A stretch of DNA of 5,479 nt from Desulfocapsa sulfexigens. Its GTDB lineage: Bacteria > Desulfobacterota > Desulfobulbia > Desulfobulbales > Desulfocapsaceae. The notes beneath the pieces are model-generated. The model searched no databases. It saw only the letters and a list, made by a program, of their open reading frames with translations, and was not told where the DNA came from. Shown here one piece after another: positions 1 to 5,479 of the stretch. The stretch covers positions 1 to 5,479 of the forward strand of contig DQVD01000214.1 of assembly GCA_015661935.1 (NCBI GenBank), read 5' to 3'. Every line of letters begins with the position of its first letter. Within the stretch, counting starts at the first letter, position 1. A program made the position numbers and the translations under genes.

Positions 1-39
1 AACTTCCGATAAAATAACAAACCAGCTAACCGCCTTAAA

Positions 40-1305
40 TCAAAGTGTTTCACCATCCGTAATTGTTTTTGCAGGATAAACACTTTCATCCGTGTGCGAA
101 TTAATTATACAATTACGGCCAATAATTACTTCAGAAGGAATAATTGCTTCCTTACCCACAAGGCTTATCCCGGTATAAAGATGTTTGGGATGTGAAACAT
201 TGGGAGTACCATGGTTCATACCGGATCCCACCAGGGAATGATCTAAAATTTGTGCTCGTTTATCACAGATACACAGATCCACCGTGCTATTTTTTCCAAC
301 AATACAATCTGCAAAAAGGATGGAATCCTGGATTACAGCCCCCTCCTCGACAATCACGCCAGGAGCTAAAACAGAGTTTCGCACTGTTCCTTTTATCACG
401 CAGCCTGCAGAAATCATTGATGAGCTGACACTGGCATCACTTCCAAAGCGTGCAGGCGGGCGGTCTGCCGGCCTTCCGTCTGCCTCGATGTTTGTTCGGA
501 TTCCCCATTCAGATGGTGATATGTCACTGTCACGACGGATCACATCCATGTTAGCCTGCCAGTAGGATTGGATGGTTCCGACATCACGCCAATATCCATA
601 GAATGGATAGGCAAAGACGTTATCATTATCAATGGCCCTTGGCAGGATATGCATGCCAAAATCCACTTCCTCCCTATCTCTGTTGAGAGAATCGAGGAGA
701 TACTTATAATCAAAAACGTAAATTCCCATGGAGGCCAGGTTGGTTTTGGGATGTTCCGGTTTTTCCTCCCAATCTATGATACGATTATCATCGTCGATAA
801 TCCCTGCTCCAAACTGATGAATCTCGTTCATGGGAACCACCATCATTCCGATGGTCACATCGGCTTTTTTAAAGCGATGGAACGCAAGCATCGCATCAAA
901 ATCCATGTTATAAATATGATCACCGGACAAAAGAATCACTTCATCAGCAGGATTTTTCTCTAGAAAATCAATATTCTGACGAACTGCGTCCGCCGTACCT
1001 TTATACCAATCGGAATCTTCAAATCCTGTATGAGGAGGTAAAATCTTCACCCCCCTGCTGCGACCGGTAAAATCCCAAGCCTCCCCCATGCCAAGGTGAC
1101 GCATAAGCGAGAGCGGTTTGTACTGAGTTAAAACTCCAACTTTAGTAAGCCCGGAATTCATCACATTGCTGAGACTGAAATCAATAATGCGGTATATCCC
1201 GGCAAAAGGAACAGCCGGTTTTGCACGACTCTGTACCAGAATATTTAAACGACTGCCAACCCCACCGGCAAGAAGCAGAACAAGGGCTTCTTTTTTTGCC
1301 CTCAT
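40..1305 (-). CDS. glgC: Glucose-1-phosphate adenylyltransferase (ADP-glucose pyrophosphorylase), catalytic copy
   Basis: Cytosolic enzyme converting glucose-1-phosphate and ATP to ADP-glucose and pyrophosphate, the committed step of bacterial glycogen synthesis. The 421-residue protein has the usual length and order: an N-terminal nucleotidyltransferase domain (about 1-260), then a left-handed beta-helix of hexapeptide repeats (about 290-400). Visible signatures are the glycine-rich loop GGVGSRL (14-20), AKPAVPF (28-34, K29), WYKGTADAV (100-108), GDHIYNMDF (128-136; D129 matches the catalytic Asp142 of E. coli), EEKP (180-183; K182 matches the glucose-1-phosphate Lys195), SMGIYVF (192-198) and YWRDVGT (238-244; D241 matches metal-binding Asp276). 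The ATG at 1305 is chosen over an in-frame ATG at 1341 because it follows a strong Shine-Dalgarno and gives the usual N-terminus. The extra 12 codons lie inside the upstream gene. The gene overlaps its paralogue by ATGA, implying translational coupling. The stop is TGA at 40-42. Allosteric effector preference cannot be read from the sequence. Confidence 0.95.
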   Translation of the reverse strand: MRAKKEALVLLLAGGVGSRLNILVQSRAKPAVPFAGIYRIIDFSLSNVMNSGLTKVGVLTQYKPLSLMRHLGMGEAWDFTGRSRGVKILPPHTGFEDSDWYKGTADAVRQNIDFLEKNPADEVILLSGDHIYNMDFDAMLAFHRFKKADVTIGMMVVPMNEIHQFGAGIIDDDNRIIDWEEKPEHPKTNLASMGIYVFDYKYLLDSLNRDREEVDFGMHILPRAIDNDNVFAYPFYGYWRDVGTIQSYWQANMDVIRRDSDISPSEWGIRTNIEADGRPADRPPARFGSDASVSSSMISAGCVIKGTVRNSVLAPGVIVEEGAVIQDSILFADCIVGKNSTVDLCICDKRAQILDHSLVGSGMNHGTPNVSHPKHLYTGISLVGKEAIIPSEVIIGRNCIINSHTDESVYPAKTITDGETL

Positions 1306-2567
1306 TTCAGCACCTCCCCGGGTTTTACTTCCTGCGGCCATTGTTCCATATGGAGATTTGGATAGATCGTTGCCCCTTCTCCAATATGAACCCCATCGGG
1401 TATACTGCTATTCCAGCCAATGACCGTGATCTTTCCTGCATCCTCGCCAATTTCAGGACCAATGGAAATTCCGTGTCCAAAGACAGAATCTACATCTGTA
1501 ACAACCTTATTCAACTTACAATCTTCACCAATGTGGTTATTAAAAAAGAGCACCGAATTTTCAACAACTGTTCCCTTCCCCACATGCACCCCAGGAAACA
1601 AGACAGAGTTTTTAACCGTTCCTTCTACCACACAACCATTATAAACCAGACTGTTAGTGACTTTAGCATCCTCGAACAGTAATGCAGGTTGCGCATCTCT
1701 TATCCCACGATGCTCCATATTGGTACGTACCCCCCAAGCCTCCATATCAATTGGCGGATTTTCATCCAACAGATCCATATTCGACTGCCAGTACTCCTCA
1801 ATTGTCCCTGTATATCCCCAATAGCCTTTATACTTGTAACCGTAGATTTTCTTTCCCTGTTTCATCAGCTGAGGAATAATATCTCTACCGAACTCGAAGG
1901 AATCTGATACCTGATTCTCATGCAGAGCCTTATACAAAATTTCCGGTTTGAAAAGTAGCACGGTAAGTGAGGCCCAGTCTGCTTCGGGATTTTCTGGTTT
2001 TTCCCAATACTCTCTTACCCTTCCACCTAAGTCTCCATCCTCATTATCAATATCAGCAATGCCAAAACGATGTGCCTTTACTTTGTCCACCTGCACAAAA
2101 CCAATGGTCAGATCAGCATCTTTTTGATGATGGTAGGCGATAATATCCTGATAATCCATTTTGTAGATATGATCACCTGACAGAATCAGAATCTCTTCAG
2201 GAGTGTGATATCGTACAAAATCAAGATTTTTATAGACAGCATCGGCAGTACCACGATACCAATCTGTATGCTCAAGGCTATCGCTATTATCTTTAAAGGG
2301 TGGAAGGATGGAAACACCACGATCGCGGCCAATCATATCCCAGGCTGCTCCTGTGCCAATATGATTAATCAGGGAATAACTTCGATATTGAGAAAGAATA
2401 GCAATCTGTTCTATACCGGAGTGGAGCAGATTACTGAGAGGAAAATCAATCACCCTGGCAAAGCCACCAAAAGGAACAGCAGATTTCGGGCGATAATAGG
2501 TTAGGACGTTCAGTTCATCGACACGACTTCCGGCAAGAATCATTGCAAGTGTTGAAGGCTTCAGCAT
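1302..2567 (-). CDS. Divergent GlgC-family protein, possible non-catalytic/regulatory ADP-glucose pyrophosphorylase subunit
   Basis: A 421-residue paralogue of the downstream GlgC, with the same nucleotidyltransferase domain (about 1-270) and beta-helix (about 300-405). Retained elements are RPKSAVPF (26-33, K28), DWYRGTADAV (102-111), GDHIYKMDY (131-139; D132 in the catalytic position) and WEKP (188-191; K190). Lost elements are several: the glycine-rich loop reads LAGSRVDEL (11-19), with Glu18 where GlgC has its loop arginine, and the YWRDVGT motif reads YWGYTGT (249-255), so the metal-binding aspartate is Tyr252. The glucose-1-phosphate region SMGIYVF becomes SLTVLLF (200-206), and DFG becomes EFG (225-227). 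From memory, AGSRVDEL-type and YWGYTGT-type sequences recur in GlgC-like proteins of other bacteria, so this is probably a stable subfamily rather than a decaying gene; the frame is intact. The ATG at 2567 follows AAAGGTGA. Automated annotation would likely call it glucose-1-phosphate adenylyltransferase. A regulatory-subunit role is inferred from the losses and the coupling to glgC; altered substrate use is an alternative. Confidence 0.9.
   Translation of the reverse strand: MLKPSTLAMILAGSRVDELNVLTYYRPKSAVPFGGFARVIDFPLSNLLHSGIEQIAILSQYRSYSLINHIGTGAAWDMIGRDRGVSILPPFKDNSDSLEHTDWYRGTADAVYKNLDFVRYHTPEEILILSGDHIYKMDYQDIIAYHHQKDADLTIGFVQVDKVKAHRFGIADIDNEDGDLGGRVREYWEKPENPEADWASLTVLLFKPEILYKALHENQVSDSFEFGRDIIPQLMKQGKKIYGYKYKGYWGYTGTIEEYWQSNMDLLDENPPIDMEAWGVRTNMEHRGIRDAQPALLFEDAKVTNSLVYNGCVVEGTVKNSVLFPGVHVGKGTVVENSVLFFNNHIGEDCKLNKVVTDVDSVFGHGISIGPEIGEDAGKITVIGWNSSIPDGVHIGEGATIYPNLHMEQWPQEVKPGEVLK
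1311..1317 (-). promoter_or_regulatory. Ribosome binding site of glgC inside the end of the upstream gene
   Basis: GGAGGTG on the minus strand lies 5 nt before the ATG at 1305, a near-perfect anti-Shine-Dalgarno match. It is formed by the Gly-Glu-Val codons near the C-terminus of the upstream GlgC paralogue, just before the ATGA overlap. It decides the glgC start (1305 rather than 1341) and supports translational coupling. Confidence 0.85.
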
Positions 2568-2570
2568 CAG

Positions 2571-2579
2571 TCACCTTTT
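2571..2579 (-). promoter_or_regulatory. Ribosome binding site of the divergent glgC paralogue
   Basis: AAAAGGTGA on the minus strand ends 3 nt before the ATG at 2567. It matches the GGTGA part of the Shine-Dalgarno consensus and supports that start. The spacing is short when counted from the end of GGTGA and normal when counted from the AGG core. Confidence 0.65.
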
Positions 2580-2640
2580 AAAAATTAAGTTTGTTATATC
2601 CCTCTATTTGTAACAGACCCGGAACTGTAAGCTTTTATCT

Positions 2641-3672
2641 CTATTTCATATGTCTGGTTGCCAACCGTTTTAATGTATTCGTGACAAACGTTTTGTCCCC
2701 AAGTGACAGGTTTTTCAAGGGAACTTCTGCTCTGGCTGCTTCTTTGTGGCCACCGGCAGATCCAACTTCACCAAAAATTTGCATCGCAAGTTTTCCTGCA
2801 TTTTTACGATATCCATCACAACGAAAAATCACGACCAGCTTTTCCCCGTGAAGTCCGGAAACAAGCACCCAATCTATCTTGTCAACATGATTCAAAAAAT
2901 CAGCGATATTAACAAGAATATCAGGGTTTCTTACCTTACCGACATGGGTATAAAACCGTCCTTTGGAAAAAGTCAGATTTTGTAATGCAATATTAAAATA
3001 TTTGAGCTCGGAACGCCGCATGTCGGCAAGCTCAAATTTCTTTACAAGGTTTCGGTTGGCAATATTAAAAAGGTAGCGAAAAGAAATACCATCTGCCAGG
3101 AGAGCCTGTTGAGAAAAATCCTGCGTGTCTACCTTGATTGCATAAAATAAAGCCGTGGCCAATGCAACAGATGGCTTCATATTGGCGGCTCGTAAATACT
3201 CCACCAGCATGGTTGAGCAGGCTCCATACTCAGGTCGAATATCTACAAAAGAGGATGAATAGTCACCGTTGGCAATGGGATGGTGGTCAATGATGGCATC
3301 AAATTCGATTTTTTCAAAGACGGGCAGGTGAGTTGGCTGAGAATCAACAATTATTTTTTTGGTGAACTCCTGAACCTTCACATTGCCAAGACGTTCCAGC
3401 GGAATTTTAAGCCGTTCAACCATTGAAACATTATTTAAACGACGAATCTCATTGGGATGAGCTATTAACACCTGCTTTACGCGGTAGCGAAGCAAACGTT
3501 TAATCGCTAAAGCACAGGCCAGGGCATCGGGATCGGCGTTTATACAGACAAGAACTCTATCCTCCTTCTCAAAAATATCCCAAAAACCATTTAAACGGTC
3601 ACGGGCACTTTTCCAGCCCCCCTTATAACAATTCTTTCGAAGCCTACGCTTATCTTGTGTTTTCTTTGCCAT
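2641..3672 (-). CDS. DHH/DHHA1 family phosphoesterase (NrnA-like)
   Basis: A 343-residue predicted cytosolic metal-dependent phosphoesterase. The DHH domain shows its acidic motifs in order: NADPDAL (45-51), VDSQP (109-113), the DHH triad within IIDHHP (127-132) and VDTQDF (181-186). These normally hold two Mn ions. The C-terminal DHHA1 substrate-binding domain ends in GSAGGHKEAA (304-313), the family's GGGHxxAA element. Characterised relatives (NrnA, GdpP C-terminus, RecJ) cleave short oligoribonucleotides, pAp, linear or cyclic dinucleotides, or single-stranded DNA; the substrate here cannot be decided. The length fits stand-alone NrnA-type proteins, with no TrkA-N, CBS or tRNA-nucleotidyltransferase domain. 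The first 26 residues are unusually basic (11 Lys/Arg) and precede the core. The ATG at 3672 is the only usable upstream start: the frame meets a TAG about 20 nt further up with no ATG, GTG or TTG between. No clear Shine-Dalgarno precedes it. The stop is TAG, 73 nt before the divergent glgC paralogue, so co-transcription is plausible. Confidence 0.88.
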   Translation of the reverse strand: MAKKTQDKRRLRKNCYKGGWKSARDRLNGFWDIFEKEDRVLVCINADPDALACALAIKRLLRYRVKQVLIAHPNEIRRLNNVSMVERLKIPLERLGNVKVQEFTKKIIVDSQPTHLPVFEKIEFDAIIDHHPIANGDYSSSFVDIRPEYGACSTMLVEYLRAANMKPSVALATALFYAIKVDTQDFSQQALLADGISFRYLFNIANRNLVKKFELADMRRSELKYFNIALQNLTFSKGRFYTHVGKVRNPDILVNIADFLNHVDKIDWVLVSGLHGEKLVVIFRCDGYRKNAGKLAMQIFGEVGSAGGHKEAARAEVPLKNLSLGDKTFVTNTLKRLATRHMK

Positions 3673-3742
3673 GTAAAGCGCTGTTACAAGCTATTCTGAA
3701 CAATTGGATAGAATAAAATGTAAGCAGTTCCTTTCATTATTG

Positions 3743-3781
3743 TTATCCGGAATGCGCCCTATGTTGGCAGAAATCGGATAA
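3743..3781. repeat. 7-bp inverted repeat with 25-nt spacer in the leader of the DHH gene
   Basis: TTATCCG (3743-3749) and CGGATAA (3775-3781) are perfect inverse complements. In minus-strand RNA the enclosed loop could form a second short stem, UGCC with GGCG, giving a two-part hairpin about 70-110 nt upstream of the DHH start. The stem is short and could arise by chance. No known riboswitch class is recognised here. Confidence 0.3.
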
Positions 3782-3789
3782 AATATTCA

Positions 3790-3806
3790 GAATACTGTAA
3801 GTATTC
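3790..3806. repeat. Perfect 7-bp inverted repeat with 3-nt spacer, operator-like or leader hairpin
   Basis: GAATACT and AGTATTC flank a 3-nt spacer. A further half-site, GAATA on the minus strand (plus-strand positions 3784-3788), lies one base beyond one arm, so the element reads as three alternating GAATA/TATTC units. It sits about 25-40 nt downstream of the predicted transcription start. It could be a repressor site or a small RNA hairpin (two extra G-U pairs are possible at its base). No T-tract follows, so it is not a normal intrinsic terminator. The regulator is unknown. Confidence 0.5.
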
Positions 3807-3835
3807 CACATCAAAATCAGGAAACGATAACCAAA

Positions 3836-3865
3836 AGTATAGCACAACATTTTATATAATTGCAA
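3836..3865 (-). promoter_or_regulatory. Candidate sigma70-type promoter upstream of the DHH-glgC genes
   Basis: On the minus strand TTGCAA (3865-3860, 4 of 6 to the -35 consensus) is followed after 18 nt by TATACT (3841-3836, 5 of 6 to the -10 consensus). Transcription would start near 3829, giving a leader of roughly 155 nt before the DHH gene. An overlapping alternative is TTACCA with TATATA at 17-nt spacing slightly upstream. The stretch is AT-rich, so chance matches are likely; this is a position guess, not proof. Confidence 0.35.
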
Positions 3866-3887
3866 GTCTGCAGAGTGGTAACGAAAG

Positions 3888-5479
3888 TTAGAGTCTCTCA
3901 GTCTTAAAGAATGGGACAGATGGAAAAAGTGATGGATCCGTGTGCGGAATGAAGCGTGCCCCTGAAAAACGAATCATAAATTCCTGATTCACATTCAGTT
4001 CAAGATAGGTGATACTGGAGACAATTTTTTCACAATCTTTTCGTGCCGTGTCATCAAGCAGCACTTTTTCTGCCCCACGGAGCGAACTGTTTCCAATCGC
4101 CCGATATACAGAAAGGGGGAGGTCGGGAAGCATACCAAGTGTCATTGCATGCTGCGGATTGATATGACGCCCAAAAGCTCCGGCCACCGTGATTTCTTCA
4201 AGCTCGGAGAATTCAAGCCCGACCTGATTAATAAGCGTGGTGAGAATGGCGTACATGGCAGCCTTCGATCGTATCATGGCATCAAGGTCTATCTGTTCCA
4301 GCACAACCTCATCAAAGTCACCTGTGGCGTTGATACCAGTCAGCACAAAACAAAAATCACCATCACGCTTCACGAGATGCTCTTTCATAAATGCGGCTCT
4401 TGCCACATCTTTTTCAACAGCCGGGTCTCTGAATTTCCCTCGAATATCTATCATCCTGGTAAGATATAGTGCAGCAACCAGATCAATAAGACCGGAGCCA
4501 CAAATTCCGACAGGTGCAACATCGCCAATTGTTCGATACTCCAGTTCGTACTTTTCCGGATGAATAGATACATACTCTATGGCACCAGGCCCTGCCCGCA
4601 TCCCCATACGTGCGACTCCTCCTTCAAGAGCAGGACCTGCGGCCCCGGCACACGCTATCATCCATTCACTGTTGCCAAGCACCACCTCTGCATTGGTACC
4701 CACATCAATGAGCATTCGAGTTTTGGAAGATTGCGCCATTCCTGAAGCAAGAATTCCAGAGATCAAATCACCACCGAAGTAGCTGCCAACCGATGGCAAA
4801 ATCCATACTGGCGCCATGGGGTGAATAGCAAGTTTTAATTGATTTCCATTGAGTATTGGAGCCCGATTAAACAGTGGTATATAGGGTTCCCGACAGATAT
4901 GAAAAGGATCAAGACCAAGAAAAAGATGGGTCATGGTGGTATTCCCTGACACGGAAAGAGCACGAATACTATCTGTTTTTAAACCTGCACGTACAGCCAA
5001 AGTTTCTGCAAGCTCATTAATGGCAGAAATAACCACGTGCTGCAGTTCATCAAGCCCGGGATCCTGAAAATCAGCTGCCAGTATCTTCTGCTGACGCCGC
5101 TTTGCTGTTGCATGATGGATACGACTCAGGATGTCTGCACCAAAATTGATTTGAGCATTCTCAAGATTTCCCTCAGACAGTATGTCGCCATTTTGAAGAT
5201 TGAGAAGAGTTGCTTCAAGGTGTGTTGTCCCAAGATCCAGTGCCATCCCGGCTATGATGCCTGGTTTATCAGCCGAAAAGCCCACCACCACCCAATTGGA
5301 TTCGAGATTATTCAACAGAGCATATCCAGCAAACCCTGCCGCCCGAAACTCTCGCGCAACAGTGGTCATACACTCATAAGAAACAGCAAGAGGACGATCG
5401 TCGCCAAGGCTTGTAACAAGTGCCCGCTGTAATCTATCGAGATCTGCTGTGTTATCATGTAAACCAGGCTCTGTGGCCG
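3888..5479 (-). CDS. RACo-like ASKHA ATPase (DUF4445 family corrinoid activation protein), 5' end outside the window
   Basis: The C-terminal 529 residues of a larger protein resembling RACo, the ATP-dependent activator that re-reduces inactive Co(II) corrinoid proteins in the acetyl-CoA pathway and in corrinoid methyltransferase systems. Numbered from the Met at 5369, the ASKHA motifs are DLGTT (45-49, phosphate loop 1), GNTTMTHLFLG (142-152), FGGDLISG (198-205), IDVGTNAEVVLG (221-232, phosphate loop 2; the family more often has GTNGE), AGAAGPALEGG (241-251), GICGSGLID (288-296), VAGAFGRHIN (395-404) and GNSSLRGAEKVLLD (426-439). The frame stays open for 36 codons upstream of that Met to the window edge and reads as family-like linker (SLGDDRPLAVSYE), so the true start and any N-terminal 2Fe-2S ferredoxin domain lie outside. 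The stop is TAA at 3888-3890. No corrinoid protein or methyltransferase gene is visible, so the partner is unknown. An RACo-type activator is well supported as a family call; which corrinoid protein it serves is not. Confidence 0.88.
   Translation of the reverse strand, partial: ATEPGLHDNTADLDRLQRALVTSLGDDRPLAVSYECMTTVAREFRAAGFAGYALLNNLESNWVVVGFSADKPGIIAGMALDLGTTHLEATLLNLQNGDILSEGNLENAQINFGADILSRIHHATAKRRQQKILAADFQDPGLDELQHVVISAINELAETLAVRAGLKTDSIRALSVSGNTTMTHLFLGLDPFHICREPYIPLFNRAPILNGNQLKLAIHPMAPVWILPSVGSYFGGDLISGILASGMAQSSKTRMLIDVGTNAEVVLGNSEWMIACAGAAGPALEGGVARMGMRAGPGAIEYVSIHPEKYELEYRTIGDVAPVGICGSGLIDLVAALYLTRMIDIRGKFRDPAVEKDVARAAFMKEHLVKRDGDFCFVLTGINATGDFDEVVLEQIDLDAMIRSKAAMYAILTTLINQVGLEFSELEEITVAGAFGRHINPQHAMTLGMLPDLPLSVYRAIGNSSLRGAEKVLLDDTARKDCEKIVSSITYLELNVNQEFMIRFSGARFIPHTDPSLFPSVPFFKTERL

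Noticed and set aside
1..39. Terminator after glgC
   Set aside because: The 39 nt after the stop show no hairpin with a T-tract; a terminator or further operon gene may lie outside the window.
568..963. 131-codon open frame on the plus strand
   Set aside because: It lies wholly antisense to glgC, which has full family motifs. The translation shows no recognisable domain, and other plus-strand frames in the window behave the same way.
1221..1682. 153-codon plus-strand open frame spanning the junction of the two GlgC-family genes
   Set aside because: It is antisense to two well-supported coding regions and has no recognisable motif.
1302..2567. Idea that the divergent GlgC paralogue is a pseudogene
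   Set aside because: The frame is intact at normal family length, has a good ribosome site, and its substitutions are clustered and signature-like, not random.
2613..2628. Short inverted repeat (ACAG/CTGT) between the DHH gene and the divergent glgC paralogue, considered as a terminator
   Set aside because: The stem is only 4 bp with an 8-nt loop and no T-tract follows on the minus strand.
3684..3737. 17-codon minus-strand open frame just before the DHH gene, considered as a leader peptide
   Set aside because: It has no Shine-Dalgarno, no run of regulatory codons and no attenuator-like hairpin after it; the length is within chance.
5037..5432. 131-codon plus-strand open frame rich in Cys and Ile
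   Set aside because: Antisense shadow of the RACo-like gene; the cysteines are scattered without a metal-binding spacing.

Overview
The window carries four genes, all on the minus strand, so transcription runs from position 5479 towards position 1. In transcription order they are: (1) the C-terminal part of a RACo-like ASKHA-fold ATPase (DUF4445 family, corrinoid-protein reductive activator type), cut by the right edge; (2) a DHH/DHHA1 phosphoesterase of the NrnA-like group; (3) a divergent ADP-glucose pyrophosphorylase (GlgC) paralogue that has lost several catalytic signatures; (4) a GlgC that keeps all of the catalytic signatures checked. The long plus-strand reading frames are antisense shadows of these genes.

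Layout. 3888-5479 is the RACo-like gene. Its frame stays open to the window edge, so the first Met inside the window (5369) is probably internal. 3673-3887 is a 215-nt gap with a candidate sigma70-type promoter and two inverted repeats, and it is the natural control region for the three genes that follow. 2641-3672 is the DHH gene. 2568-2640 is a 73-nt gap with a ribosome binding site and no convincing terminator. 1302-2567 and 40-1305 are the two GlgC-family genes, each encoding 421 residues and overlapping by ATGA. Positions 1-39 hold only sequence after the last stop codon, with no clear terminator hairpin.

How the genes fit together. The two GlgC-family genes look translationally coupled. 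The intact copy should make ADP-glucose from glucose-1-phosphate and ATP for glycogen or alpha-glucan synthesis. The divergent copy keeps the fold, the GDHIY catalytic aspartate and the EKP lysine, but not the glycine-rich/arginine loop or the RDVGT aspartate. The simplest reading is a catalytic plus regulatory subunit pair, analogous to GlgC/GlgD of Firmicutes or the plant small/large subunits. The DHH protein may share their transcript, but its link to glycogen metabolism is unknown. The RACo-like gene lies upstream across a larger gap and may be a separate unit.

Organism. A bacterium of moderate GC. A RACo-like activator implies corrinoid methyl-transfer or acetyl-CoA-pathway chemistry in an anaerobe. 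Together with the tandem GlgC arrangement this suggests a Desulfobacterota (former Deltaproteobacteria)-like lineage. That assignment is an inference from recalled family resemblance, not something the sequence proves.
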